Below, piece by piece: positions 43,973 to 53,327 of a stretch of 64,000 bases of DNA. A model generated the notes under the pieces. That model made no database searches. It was not told where the DNA came from and saw only the letters and a program-made list of their open reading frames with translations. Position numbers and translations under genes: made by a program. Source of the DNA: Roseibium hamelinense (GTDB lineage: Bacteria; Pseudomonadota; Alphaproteobacteria; Rhizobiales; Stappiaceae); contig NZ_VLLF01000009.1 of NCBI RefSeq assembly GCF_007830545.1, positions 124,001-188,000 on the forward strand, read 5' to 3'. Every line of letters starts with the position of its first letter. Within the stretch, counting starts at the first letter, position 1.

Positions 43973-45379
43973 CTAAAACCGTATCAGCTTGAGCTTCTCG
44001 CGCTGGTAAAAGCGGCGATTGGCCAGTACGGCAACGGTCGCAAGCCCACCGGCCAGACCACACCAAATCCCAATTCCCTCAAGGCCTGCAGCAAACCCGA
44101 GGCCCAGTGACAAACTGATACCAACCACCCAGTAGCCGAACAGCGCGTAGTAGAGCGGCACTGTGGTGTCTCCCAGCCCTCTCAAATTGTTGACACCGAT
44201 GATTTGCGCACCGTCCGCCAACTGGAATATGGCCGCGACGAACAAATAAGTGGATGCCAGAGTTAGAACGGCTTGAGACTGCGGGTTGCCGAAATCCAGA
44301 TAAAGCGCAACAAGAAATTCAGGGACCGTCCAAAACAAGATGGCAAAGCACCCCATGAATCCAAGAGTGATTGCAAGAGCGGTCCATCCTGCACGCCCAA
44401 TTGCTGACCGATCTCTACGCCCGGCAGCCAGCCCAACGCGCGTCATGGCCGCCTGACTCATACCAACAGGCACCATAAAGGTGACGGATGCGATTTGCAC
44501 CGCGATCCCATGCGCGGCCAGAGGTATCGTGCCTAACCAACCCATTAAAATAGAAGAGGCTGCAAACAATCCTGCTTCAGCCACGATCGTGACGCCGATG
44601 GGCCAGCCAAGCCGTATTATTTGAAAAAAGACCGGCCAGTCCATGCGCCAAATCCGGCCAAAAATGTAATAGCGGCGCAGTTTCGGATGCATGCTTGCGT
44701 AGGCGAAGAGTAGAAGCATTGTTACTGTTGAGCTGACCACTGAGGCAATACCCGCACCGATCAGTTCGAGCCGCGGAAAACCAAGGTTTCCGAATATCAG
44801 CAGGTAGTCCAGAATGGCGTTCGCTATAGCACCGGCAATTGTGGCGTAGAGGACGATCTGGGCACGCTCCATTACGGTCAGAAAGCCGCGAACTGCCATT
44901 ATGCCAAGAGCAGGCATCAACGTCCACATCAGAACGTCCATGTATTGTCCTGCCAACCGCGAGATCTCCGGGTCCTGTTTTAAGGCGATCAGGATTTCAG
45001 TTGTGAAAGACAACAAGATCCAGAACGGCAGGCAGTACACAACCACAATCCAGAAACCCATTCGCACACAGCGGCGAACCTCACGCACATTTTTTTGCCC
45101 CCTGGCGTGCGCAGCCAAAGGTATAACTGCCTGCAGGATCCCCATGCCGAAGAACCAGGTCAGAATGTAGAGATTGAAGGCGAGAACAGCGGCAGCGAGC
45201 GGCTCTGCTCCAAGCCTTCCAATCATAATCACATCAGTCGTATTGATGGCGATTTGGGCAATCTGTGCGCCTGCCAAAGGTAGACCGAGCGCCAGTGTCG
45301 GTTTTACGTCACTATTCCAAAGCCCGCGATGCTTGTTGCCATGCGGGGTCGTCACCACGCCTGCCATCATATTCTCCAT
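43973..45379 (-). CDS. MATE-family efflux pump
   Basis: 468 residues from 45379; starting from the ATG at 45367 would place GGAG at better spacing and shorten it by four residues. Twelve membrane helices in two repeats are present, with LALGLPLAGAQIAQIAINTTDVIMIGRLG at the start of the first and the second beginning near LGWPIGVTIVAEAGLFAASSILMGWLG. It is of the NorM/DinF type, driven by Na+ or H+, exporting cationic compounds. The substrate is unknown and no regulator is adjacent. Confidence 0.93.
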   Translation of the reverse strand: MENMMAGVVTTPHGNKHRGLWNSDVKPTLALGLPLAGAQIAQIAINTTDVIMIGRLGAEPLAAAVLAFNLYILTWFFGMGILQAVIPLAAHARGQKNVREVRRCVRMGFWIVVVYCLPFWILLSFTTEILIALKQDPEISRLAGQYMDVLMWTLMPALGIMAVRGFLTVMERAQIVLYATIAGAIANAILDYLLIFGNLGFPRLELIGAGIASVVSSTVTMLLLFAYASMHPKLRRYYIFGRIWRMDWPVFFQIIRLGWPIGVTIVAEAGLFAASSILMGWLGTIPLAAHGIAVQIASVTFMVPVGMSQAAMTRVGLAAGRRDRSAIGRAGWTALAITLGFMGCFAILFWTVPEFLVALYLDFGNPQSQAVLTLASTYLFVAAIFQLADGAQIIGVNNLRGLGDTTVPLYYALFGYWVVGISLSLGLGFAAGLEGIGIWCGLAGGLATVAVLANRRFYQREKLKLIRF

Positions 45380-45829
45380 GTCGTTGAGACGGTCAGCGCG
45401 CAGTCAGCGATAAACCGTTAAGGCCGGTCTAGTCGTCATTTCACACACTGTCCATCACGGACGTCGGAGGTGACCCGAATAAAATGCTAAATACTGAATA
45501 AGAGCATTCGCTAAAATGGGGCGTTGGTGGGCAACCGGGTCTCAGGGAGATCTCAAAATACTCTGCAAACAGCATGGGCAAACATGGGTAGCCCAGTGTT
45601 GTGCGCGAGATTTGGCCCTCTGGCACGCTTGTCATGTTGCGCAACAGACCGGAAAAGTGAGTGCGTGATGTCGGCAATTTCTGGGTGAAGATGTTTGAAA
45701 CACGGCTAAAGCCATTGAGAATTCAGACGAAATAGCGCATTGTCCGAATATAGTTTCGCGGCACGTCTGTTAGAAAAAGATCAGGTCGTTGTGCTTGAGC
45801 ACATGGTTTGCCACGGACAACATATCAAT
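45380..45829. other. 450-bp stretch without a recognised gene
   Basis: It separates divergent genes for the MATE pump and the TPR lipoprotein. A minus-strand open frame (45441-45677, 78 codons) gives no recognisable protein. I see no known RNA, repeat or clear promoter. Confidence 0.5.
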
Positions 45830-46696
45830 ATGTTCAACGGTTTAGCCGGGACTGAAACCATTTTTTCTTTTCCCAATTTTCGCCGGATCGCTCAAATTTT
45901 TGTGGCCGCTGCCATGGTATCCGGCTGCCAGACCAGCGACGGGTCTTTCCAGTCATCGCCAGTTGATAAGGCGGCGGGTTCATCCGCGAATATAGATTCG
46001 CTCACCAGCGTTATTAAGGCAAATCCAAACGATGCTGATGCCTACAACACACGCGGGATAGCCTACGGGCAGGCGGGACGATTGCGACAAGCGCAAGATG
46101 ATTTCAACACTGCAATTCAGCTAGACCCGCGGTCGCCGGAAGCCTACGCAAACCGCGCCCTTGTATACCGCAGGATGGGCGATGAGCAGGCAGCTATCGC
46201 TGACTATACCCGCGCGATCAAATTGCGGCCGGACTATGATGCAGCCTTCGTTGGGCGCGGGAATGCCTACCGGACACTCGGTCAGGTTGGCCCCGCACTT
46301 CAAGACTTCAATGCAGTCATCGCGCTTAACAGCTCGAACGCCAGAGCCTTCTACAATCGCGGCCTTATTTATCAATCCCAGAACAATCACACTCAAGCCA
46401 TTGAGGATTTTGCTACCGCGATCGGACTTAATCCAAATGCCAGCGAGCCATACATAGCCCGCGGAATCTCTTATCTCGAAATAAACGATCCAAATGCAGC
46501 ATTTTCTGATCTGTCGCTCGCAGTGAATCTGGACAGACGTTCAGCGGTTGCTTGGGCAAACCGGGGCCTGGCGCTCGAGCTGCTCGGGCAGCCGACCGAT
46601 GCACTACGCAACTACAACAAGGCGGTCAATTTGGACAATTCCAACAAGCTGGCACGTGAAGGCCTCAGCCGAATGAACCGCGGCCAGCGGATCTAG
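45830..46696 (+). CDS. TPR lipoprotein, NlpI-like
   Basis: 288 residues from the ATG at 45830; upstream in-frame starts at 45803 and 45740 are possible. The lipobox VSGC gives a lipidated Cys33. At least six tetratricopeptide repeats cover about 55-285, each with the pattern A-Y-x-N-R-G, D-F-x-x-A-I-x-L-x-P. It is anchored in the envelope and, by analogy with NlpI, may recruit peptidoglycan enzymes. It is alone. Confidence 0.85.
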   Translation: MFNGLAGTETIFSFPNFRRIAQIFVAAAMVSGCQTSDGSFQSSPVDKAAGSSANIDSLTSVIKANPNDADAYNTRGIAYGQAGRLRQAQDDFNTAIQLDPRSPEAYANRALVYRRMGDEQAAIADYTRAIKLRPDYDAAFVGRGNAYRTLGQVGPALQDFNAVIALNSSNARAFYNRGLIYQSQNNHTQAIEDFATAIGLNPNASEPYIARGISYLEINDPNAAFSDLSLAVNLDRRSAVAWANRGLALELLGQPTDALRNYNKAVNLDNSNKLAREGLSRMNRGQRI

Positions 46697-46703
46697 ACCA
46701 CGG

Positions 46704-47375
46704 TCAAAACGGCACTTGTGCTTCAAACATTACCCGTTCCCCGTTCGCCGGATGGTGCACTTCAAGACTTTCTGCATGGAGCGCAAGCCGGTTCGACTCA
46801 GCCAGCGCGTCTGCTTCCGCATAAAAACGGTCACCAATGATGGGATGTCCTATGGATAATAAGTGCACCCTCAACTGATGGGACCGACCTGTCCTTGGAT
46901 ACAATCGCAGACGCGTTGTGCGCTCCAGGCGCTCAATGGTTTCCCATCGTGTAAATGCTGCTTTGCCTAGTTCAAAACTGACCATTTGCTTTGGCCGGTT
47001 GGGCCAATCGCATATGAGCGGCAAGTCAATTTCCCCGCAATCCTCCACAGGATGTCCCCAGACGTCTGCCACATAGGTTTTTGCAAGTTTGCGCCGTTCA
47101 AACTGAAGCCCCAAATGCCTATGGGCTGCGGCGTTGCGCGCAAGAACCATGACCCCGGACGTGTCCATGTCCAACCGATGTACAATACGGGCGCCAGGAA
47201 ACTTGGCCTTTGCCCGCGTATCGACGCTGTCGGCATGTTCTGGAGCTTTACCAGGAACACTTAGAAGGCCGCTCGGTTTGTTGACGACAAGAAGATCGGC
47301 GTCTGCATGCATGACCTCGAGCCAAGGCTCAACGGGCGGGTCATATATAAATGATTTCGAAGCTCCTCCAACCAT
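46704..47375 (-). CDS. rluA: RluA-type pseudouridine synthase
   Basis: 223 residues, the short form without an S4 domain. The catalytic motif is RIVHRLDMDTSGVMVLA (about 63-79) with the aspartate of HRLDxxTSG; later comes GRSHQLRVHL. RluA modifies 23S rRNA U746 and U32 of several tRNAs. It lies convergent with the TPR gene, 7 bases apart. Confidence 0.88.
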   Translation of the reverse strand: MVGGASKSFIYDPPVEPWLEVMHADADLLVVNKPSGLLSVPGKAPEHADSVDTRAKAKFPGARIVHRLDMDTSGVMVLARNAAAHRHLGLQFERRKLAKTYVADVWGHPVEDCGEIDLPLICDWPNRPKQMVSFELGKAAFTRWETIERLERTTRLRLYPRTGRSHQLRVHLLSIGHPIIGDRFYAEADALAESNRLALHAESLEVHHPANGERVMFEAQVPF

Positions 47376-47404
47376 GGCAGCGCTTATAGCGGATTACCCA
47401 GAAA

Positions 47405-47434
47405 ACAAAAGGCGCGGAATACCCACGCCTTTTG
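47405..47434 (-). terminator. Terminator of the pnt operon
   Basis: On the minus strand AAAAGGCG (47433-47426) pairs with CGCCTTTT (47414-47407), with partial pairing of the interior, then TGTTTTC. It is 24 bases after the pntB stop codon. Confidence 0.8.
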
Positions 47435-47457
47435 ACAACCATAATATACGGCAATCA

Positions 47458-48852
47458 CTAGATCGCCTTGACGATCTCTTCGGTCATCTTTTTTGCATCA
47501 CCGAACAACATCATCGTTCGATCATTGAAGAACAATTCGTTCTGAATGCCAGCGTAGCCGGAGCTCATGCCTCGCTTCACAAACAGAACCGTACCTGCTT
47601 TGTCTACATCCAAGATCGGCATGCCATAGATTGGCGACTGAGGATCGTCTCTTGCAGCTGGGTTGGTGACATCGTTCGCACCGATCACATAAACGACGTC
47701 AGCCTGCGCGAATTCGGAGTTGATGTCCTCCAGCTCAAACACTTCATCGTAAGGCACGTTTGCTTCAGCGAGCAGCACGTTCATATGACCAGGCATGCGC
47801 CCTGCAACCGGGTGAATGGCATATTTGACCTCAACGCCCTCTTCTTTGAGGGTATCGGCCAACTCACGAAGGGCGTGTTGCGCTTGTGCGACCGCCATAC
47901 CGTATCCTGGGACAATGATAACTTTGGACGCGTTCTTCATGATAAAGGCAGCATCGTCCGCAGCCCCCTGCTTAACCGGGCGTTCTTCACCGCCATCACC
48001 GCCGACTGCCGCGGTTTCGCCGCCGAAGCCACCGAGGATCACGGAGATGAACGACCGGTTCATGCCTTTGCACATGATGTAGGACAGAATTGCACCCGAC
48101 GACCCAACCAGCGCACCAGTTATGATCAGCGCCATATTGGAGAGCGTGAAACCAATGCCGGCGGCCGCCCAGCCCGAATAGGAGTTCAGCATAGACACCA
48201 CCACCGGCATGTCTGCGCCACCGATCGGGATGATGATCAAGATACCAAAGACGAATGCGATGATGACCAGCAGCCAGAAAATGGTCATGCTCTCCGTGCT
48301 GACCAATACAATGGTCAGGACGACCATGGCAGCCGCAAGACCAATATTAATTGCATGGCGCGCCGGCAGCATGATGGGTTTACCAGACATACGGCCGTCA
48401 AGCTTCAAGAACGCAATAACTGAGCCGGTGAACGTAACTGCACCGATTGCCGCTCCAATCGCGCCTTCGATAAGAGCAGAGGTGTGGATGTGCCCTGGGG
48501 CCCCGATGCCGAATGCAGCAGGTGCATAAAGGGCACTAGCTGCCACAAACACAGCGGCAAGTCCGACCAGTGAGTGAAAAGCCGCGACCAGCTGGGGCAT
48601 TGCCGTCATGGGGATCCGGCGCGCAATGACCGCCCCGACCCCGCCACCAATCGCGACGCCAATCACAATCAGGACAAAAGAACCGAAGGTGACACCTGAT
48701 GCAAACAAGGTCGTCACGACGGCAATGGCCATACCGACCATTCCAAAGATGTTGCCCTGCCGCGAGGTTTCGGGGCTTGATAGTCCGCGCAGCGCCATAA
48801 TGAAGAGCACTGCGGACACAAGGTAGAGGACTGCTGTTAGGTTAGCTGACAT
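47458..48852 (-). CDS. pntB: NAD(P) transhydrogenase subunit beta
   Basis: 464 residues. Nine or so helices (about 5-260) form most of domain II; the C-terminal domain III (about 285-464) binds NADP(H) with VIIVPGYGMAVAQAQHALREL, HPVAGRMPGHMNVLLAEANVPYDEV, VIGANDVTNPAARDDPQSPIYGMPIL. It uses proton influx to drive NADPH formation from NADH. Third gene of pntAA-pntAB-pntB, 12 bases after pntAB. Confidence 0.96.
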   Translation of the reverse strand: MSANLTAVLYLVSAVLFIMALRGLSSPETSRQGNIFGMVGMAIAVVTTLFASGVTFGSFVLIVIGVAIGGGVGAVIARRIPMTAMPQLVAAFHSLVGLAAVFVAASALYAPAAFGIGAPGHIHTSALIEGAIGAAIGAVTFTGSVIAFLKLDGRMSGKPIMLPARHAINIGLAAAMVVLTIVLVSTESMTIFWLLVIIAFVFGILIIIPIGGADMPVVVSMLNSYSGWAAAGIGFTLSNMALIITGALVGSSGAILSYIMCKGMNRSFISVILGGFGGETAAVGGDGGEERPVKQGAADDAAFIMKNASKVIIVPGYGMAVAQAQHALRELADTLKEEGVEVKYAIHPVAGRMPGHMNVLLAEANVPYDEVFELEDINSEFAQADVVYVIGANDVTNPAARDDPQSPIYGMPILDVDKAGTVLFVKRGMSSGYAGIQNELFFNDRTMMLFGDAKKMTEEIVKAI

Positions 48853-48864
48853 GAGATCGCCCCC

Positions 48865-49338
48865 TTACCGTTGCTTTTTCTTGTACATGGCAAGCATCCG
48901 GCTGGTTACCATAAACCCGCCGAATATGTTTACGCTCGCCAGTATCAAAGCAAGAAAGCCAAAAATCCGGGCCATCATCGCGCCATCCCCGGCGGTCAAA
49001 TCAACACCAACGGCAAGCAGAGCACCCACCACGATCACCGAGGAAATCGCGTTGGTTACAGCCATCAGCGGTGTATGTAGGGCCGGGGTCACAGACCAAA
49101 CCACGTAGTAGCCAACAAAAATCGCCATCACGAAGATTGAAAACAGGAATACGAAAGGTTCGATCATGCCGCTGCCTGACGCTGCCTGGAGCGCGATATC
49201 GCCAGCGCCCGCCGCAAGTTGGTCAGCATACCCTTGAGCCGCCTGCGCGGCTTCCTGCGCCGTTGAAGCCGCCTCACGCGCGGCTTCTGCCGCAGCATTG
49301 GCCCGCTCTAGCGCTTCTGTTTGAGACAGTTCGCTCAT
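48865..49338 (-). CDS. pntAB: NAD(P) transhydrogenase subunit alpha part 2
   Basis: 157 residues from the ATG at 49338; a GTG directly before it is an alternative. Three helices (about 60-150: [69 protein letters not shown]) are the membrane part of domain II. An Ala-rich helical N-terminal extension of about 50 residues ([17 protein letters not shown]) is longer than in enteric enzymes, where the sequence is fused to PntAA, and is common in alphaproteobacteria. Confidence 0.94.
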   Translation of the reverse strand: MSELSQTEALERANAAAEAAREAASTAQEAAQAAQGYADQLAAGAGDIALQAASGSGMIEPFVFLFSIFVMAIFVGYYVVWSVTPALHTPLMAVTNAISSVIVVGALLAVGVDLTAGDGAMMARIFGFLALILASVNIFGGFMVTSRMLAMYKKKQR

Positions 49339-49349
49339 CACTCCCCCCT

Positions 49350-50489
49350 TTAGCTTTCTGCCGAAGCGAAGGCGGGATGAACCACCTTGCCGTCACGCGT
49401 CAAAACCGTCGCCGTGATCAACTCGTCGTCCCAATTCGGTGCGAGCGATTTATTTTCTTTGTCGATCATGGTTTCCAGAAACGCCGACAGGTTCTTTGCA
49501 TATAGAGCCGACGCGGATGCCCCTATACGACCCGGCACATTCAAGTGGCCAACAACTTTTACTCCGGAGACCGTTGCGACTTTTCCGGCTTTTGAACCTT
49601 CGACATTGCCGCCGCGTTCAACTGCCAAATCAACCACAACAGAACCGGGTTTCATGCTGGACAGCATGTCTTTTTTTATGAGACGCGGTGCCGGACGTCC
49701 CGGGATCAACGCAGTTGTGATCACAATGTCCTGTTTTGCAATGTGCGTGGCGACTAGCTCAGCCTGTTTCTTTTTGTAGTCGTCAGACATTTCCTTGGCA
49801 TAGCCGCCTGCGGTCTCTGCCTGCTTGAATTCATCATCCTCGACAGCAACGAACTTCGCCCCGAGCGATTCCACCTGCTCTTTAGCGGCTGGCCGAACGT
49901 CGGTCGCGGTCACCACTGCCCCCAATCGACGTGCAGTCGCGATGGCTTGCAGACCAGCAACTCCCGCGCCCATGACGAAAACACGCGCGGCAGGAACGGT
50001 ACCAGCTGCAGTCATCATCATCGGCATAGCACGGTCGAATTCAGCAGATGCATCAATAACAGCTTGGTAACCCGCCAAATTGGCTTGGGACGACAAGACA
50101 TCCATCACCTGAGCACGGGTAATGCGCGGCATGAATTCCATAGCGAATGCAGTGACGCCCGCATCGGCCATTGCTTTAACATCTTCTTCGTGACCGAACG
50201 GATCCATGGATGCAATTACCAGAGCACCCTTCTTCATGGACTTGAGTTCATCCACAACGGGGCGGCGCACCTTCAGGACAACGTCGGCGTCAGCCATAGC
50301 TGCGGCAGGATCAGCAGCAATGGTGGCACCTGCAGCTTCGAAATCCTCATCGAGGATACGGGACTTTGTACCAGCGCCTTTTTCGACAATGACGGTGGCG
50401 CCCAGGCCCACCAGTTTTTTAACCGTATCGGGCGTTGCAGATACGCGTGTTTCACCCGCGTCGCTTTCGCGCGGCACTGCAATTTTCAT
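49350..50489 (-). CDS. pntAA: NAD(P) transhydrogenase subunit alpha part 1
   Basis: 379 residues, with GGAGG six bases before the ATG. It is the NAD(H)-binding domain [32 protein letters not shown], the Rossmann segment [30 protein letters not shown] (about 170-199) and the mobile loop region [13 protein letters not shown]. It forms the transhydrogenase with PntAB and PntB and is the first of the three genes. Confidence 0.96.
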   Translation of the reverse strand: MKIAVPRESDAGETRVSATPDTVKKLVGLGATVIVEKGAGTKSRILDEDFEAAGATIAADPAAAMADADVVLKVRRPVVDELKSMKKGALVIASMDPFGHEEDVKAMADAGVTAFAMEFMPRITRAQVMDVLSSQANLAGYQAVIDASAEFDRAMPMMMTAAGTVPAARVFVMGAGVAGLQAIATARRLGAVVTATDVRPAAKEQVESLGAKFVAVEDDEFKQAETAGGYAKEMSDDYKKKQAELVATHIAKQDIVITTALIPGRPAPRLIKKDMLSSMKPGSVVVDLAVERGGNVEGSKAGKVATVSGVKVVGHLNVPGRIGASASALYAKNLSAFLETMIDKENKSLAPNWDDELITATVLTRDGKVVHPAFASAES

Positions 50490-50556
50490 GAACAGCCTCC
50501 CCGAGGAACATGGCGCGGCCTTTATGACACAAAGGCCGCTTTACCTGTTTCGTAAA

Positions 50557-50841
50557 TTAGACAGTCAGAATTGCTGCCAGAATGGTCAACCCCATTACAG
50601 CAGCGGATGGGATCCATCCGGATGCGCCCAGCGCCATCCCAATACCAGCGGCAACAACAGTTGCGATCAGCAAAATCCATCCGAAGAAAGTCGCTGCCCC
50701 GCCACCAAACGCGAAAAGAATGAGGCACAGGACCACATTAATGACGGCAACAGTGCCAACTTTTGAAAAGTTGATGAAGCCTTCGTAGGTGCGCTCGTGC
50801 TCATTGTAGTCCATCGACGGCGCAGTGTTTTCGTTAGACAT
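50557..50841 (-). CDS. aa3-type cytochrome c oxidase subunit IV-like protein
   Basis: 94 residues with a GGGGGA ribosome site. An N-terminal soluble segment has MDYNEHERTYEGFINFSK, the motif of the bacterial aa3 subunit IV family, then two helices (GTVAVINVVLCLILFAF, ATFFGWILLIATVVAAGIGMALG and a third hydrophobic end). It is longer than the single-helix Paracoccus subunit IV. It lies 67 bases before pntAA, a place where rhizobia commonly keep such a gene, so it may belong to the pnt operon or to an oxidase elsewhere. Confidence 0.85.
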   Translation of the reverse strand: MSNENTAPSMDYNEHERTYEGFINFSKVGTVAVINVVLCLILFAFGGGAATFFGWILLIATVVAAGIGMALGASGWIPSAAVMGLTILAAILTV

Positions 50842-50964
50842 AGAGTCCCCCGATTAAATATCTGAAGTTCGGCTGACTTCCTTACAATAAAGCCGCCACC
50901 CTCGGCAATGTTTCCAAAGGCTAATTCGTTACGTCACCCGCATTCTCTTGCGACATGCGCAGCA

Positions 50965-52344
50965 TTAAGCAGCATTTTCCGACGGCTGGAACCCAGCCGC
51001 TTGCAGCACCTCTCTTTGCCGAGCCGAAACCGTATCGGCTGAGAAGCCTTCAATTTGCTCGTTGAAGAGCTGATAGAAATTCAGCTCCGCCCTCAAGTGC
51101 AAAAACACGCCGCCGAGCCCAATCGCGGCGCGATCCATAAATACAAATTCCTGAGGCACCGTGACTGGACCGCGCTCTTTGAGAGCTTTATGTACCTTGA
51201 AAGCCTCGCCTCGACCGTATTCAGCTGGGCTCACACCATCTGCAACGGAGCGGACACGATCGGTGAGCAGGGGGCCATAGATAAAACGCGCCCATATGTT
51301 GAGGATGTCGATCACTTCTCTTGACAAGCCCTTAAAGCCCCATTGTTCATAGGCATGCACGACCCTGTTCATGTCTTCGTGCAAAAGGCCCATGTACAAG
51401 TCGACCACGCCTTGAACGAAACTCGCCGGGAAAACGCGAATACATCCATAATCCAGAAGATTGATCCCTTCGGGGTCGCCGTCTCTGGTGCGAACCGTGT
51501 AATTCCCGAGATGTGGATCCCCATGAATCATGCCAAAGTGGCTGAATGGGTGCCACCATGCGTGAAACATTGTTTCGGCAAGGTGATTGCGGTCCTCCAG
51601 GGCATGATCCTTGAATTCCAGCATAGGCCGACCATCCAGCCAACCCATCGTAAGAAGCCTGTTGGTTGACAAATTATCCACCACGTCAGGCACCCGGATC
51701 CGATCATCGGCTCGAAGCATCTTTCTATAGGCTGCGATGTTTTTAGCCTCGCGTCCGTAGTCGAGTTCCTCACGAACGCGCGCGCTTATTTCCTTAGCGA
51801 TCTCTCGCGTGTCTATGGCCGGCTGCATGCGGCGATGCATAGAAAAAAGCCATTGCAACTGTTTGAGATCCGCCTCTACAGCAGATGCCATATCTGGGTA
51901 TTGGAGTTTGCAAGCAACCCGCATGCCCTGAAGCGTCGTCGCCTTGTGTACTTGTCCCAGAGATGCAGCTGCAGCCGGCTCTTTGCCAAATTCCCCGAAC
52001 TGTTTTTGCCAATCTACGCCAAGTTCTGCGCGCATCCGCCGTTTCACAAAAGCCCATCCCATCGGTGGAGCGTCAGCCTGAAGTTTTGCGAGTTCGGTCG
52101 TATACTCTGGCGGAAGTGCATCCGGGATCGTCGAAAGCAACTGGGCAACTTTCATGAGGGGCCCTTTAAGACCACCCAGCGCTGCAGCCAGCTCAGCGGC
52201 GTTTTTTTCGTTATCTATGTCAAAACCAAAAACGCGTGCACCGGCGAGTTTCGCTGCAATTCCACCGACATTTGTGCCGACGCGTGCATAGCGGCCAACA
52301 CGAGCTGAAAATCTATTACCCTCGCGGTCGCGTTCCTGAGCCAT
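50965..52344 (-). CDS. ABC1/UbiB-family atypical kinase
   Basis: 459 residues. Features of the AarF/ABC1 family: the signature K-x-G-Q motif, here KVAQ (65-68) with Ala for Gly; the Ala-rich loop PAAAASLGQVHKA (123-135) in place of the kinase P-loop; ACKLQYP with the ATP-site Lys; REELDYGREAKN; GDPHLGNYTVR and LLDYGCIRVF, the metal-binding DFG-like motif. Members of the family support ubiquinone synthesis or lipid movement by an ATPase activity. It is the third gene of pepF-DUF3445-ABC1, 45 bases after DUF3445. Confidence 0.88.
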   Translation of the reverse strand: MAQERDREGNRFSARVGRYARVGTNVGGIAAKLAGARVFGFDIDNEKNAAELAAALGGLKGPLMKVAQLLSTIPDALPPEYTTELAKLQADAPPMGWAFVKRRMRAELGVDWQKQFGEFGKEPAAAASLGQVHKATTLQGMRVACKLQYPDMASAVEADLKQLQWLFSMHRRMQPAIDTREIAKEISARVREELDYGREAKNIAAYRKMLRADDRIRVPDVVDNLSTNRLLTMGWLDGRPMLEFKDHALEDRNHLAETMFHAWWHPFSHFGMIHGDPHLGNYTVRTRDGDPEGINLLDYGCIRVFPASFVQGVVDLYMGLLHEDMNRVVHAYEQWGFKGLSREVIDILNIWARFIYGPLLTDRVRSVADGVSPAEYGRGEAFKVHKALKERGPVTVPQEFVFMDRAAIGLGGVFLHLRAELNFYQLFNEQIEGFSADTVSARQREVLQAAGFQPSENAA

Positions 52345-52389
52345 CGGCGATCAAATACCCCAATCAAGTTGTCGTTGAACCAGCACCCG

Positions 52390-53319
52390 TTATGTAGACC
52401 TGCCTTCAGAATTGACCAGTCTCGAAAGTTCGTCCGCGAGAGCCTCCCGGTGTCGGGCAAGCCCTTTGTAAGTCAATTGGTCATCCTTTAGGGCGAGCAA
52501 TTGGTTGCGAAGCCCTCTTGCGATATCGTGCCGGTTTTCCTGAGCTCTTAAAAAGCTGAGCGGGTCGTGGTGGACTTTAATCGTAAAAAGAATATCGCGA
52601 CTCTTTGGCAACCGCTTCAATGTTTGCCGCTCAACCCTCAGGAAGAGATTCGCCAAGAAATTCCCATCAGCATCTCTTACAGCAGGCTCAATTTGCTTCG
52701 GCTTAGGGTGATAAAGGTTCGCGTCATCATATATCGCCCAGTTGTAGCGGCAAACCAGCTGCCCTGGCTTCAGGTTCTCAAACAGTCTCTCGACGGTCCG
52801 ACCCATACGGGCTCCATTGAAGCCAGGCACATTTTCATGGATCTTTGACATGGGTTTGGAGAATTTCTCCTCCAATGACCAGGAGGAGGGAAAACACAGG
52901 CTGGCTGCGGCTAGCCGGTACCCTTCCGGACTCGCCCGCATGATCACAAGATCCTCCTGAACAATGAGCGAGGCCGCAAGGAGCGGGGGGCCGTGGTCGA
53001 TACATACAGGTTCAGAGACCCCGGCGACAAAAACTTTCCGTTTCTCAAACCTGTGCGATGCGGAATGAAACCGTTCAAGGTTTTCGCAAATAAGATCCAA
53101 TACCTCGTGTTGGGCTTGGATCATGTCTGCCTCAGCCCGAAACACACTTTCGAGGGCGCCGGATATGAGCTCACGCTTGCGCGCGAGATGGTCAGCTATT
53201 AGCGGATCTGGTTCAAGCCAGGTCAGCTCTTCGATCGGTCGCAATCCGACGGTAAACGGATAACTGGAGCCGTCATAGGGTGTATGAGCGAACGGTGGAG
53301 GCGGTCCAGGAGATTGCAA
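52390..53319 (-). CDS. DUF3445 protein, heme-dependent oxidative N-demethylase-like
   Basis: 309 residues from a TTG at 53319, only 8 bases after the pepF stop codon, so it is translationally coupled. DUF3445 pattern: SYPFTVGLRPIEELTWLEPD near 19-38, a middle LVIMRASPEGYRLAAASLCFPSSWSLEEKFSKPMSKIHENVPGF, then RYNWAIYDDANLYHP, and FLRVERQTLKRLPKSRDILFTIKVHHDPL. Characterised members are heme proteins that oxidatively remove N-methyl groups from dimethylamine. No methylamine gene is adjacent, so the substrate is unknown. Confidence 0.87.
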   Translation of the reverse strand: MQSPGPPPPFAHTPYDGSSYPFTVGLRPIEELTWLEPDPLIADHLARKRELISGALESVFRAEADMIQAQHEVLDLICENLERFHSASHRFEKRKVFVAGVSEPVCIDHGPPLLAASLIVQEDLVIMRASPEGYRLAAASLCFPSSWSLEEKFSKPMSKIHENVPGFNGARMGRTVERLFENLKPGQLVCRYNWAIYDDANLYHPKPKQIEPAVRDADGNFLANLFLRVERQTLKRLPKSRDILFTIKVHHDPLSFLRAQENRHDIARGLRNQLLALKDDQLTYKGLARHREALADELSRLVNSEGRST

Positions 53320-53327
53320 GGCCTGCG

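Noticed and set aside
45441..45677. 78-codon minus-strand frame before the MATE gene
   Set aside because: No recognisable domain, no ribosome site seen.
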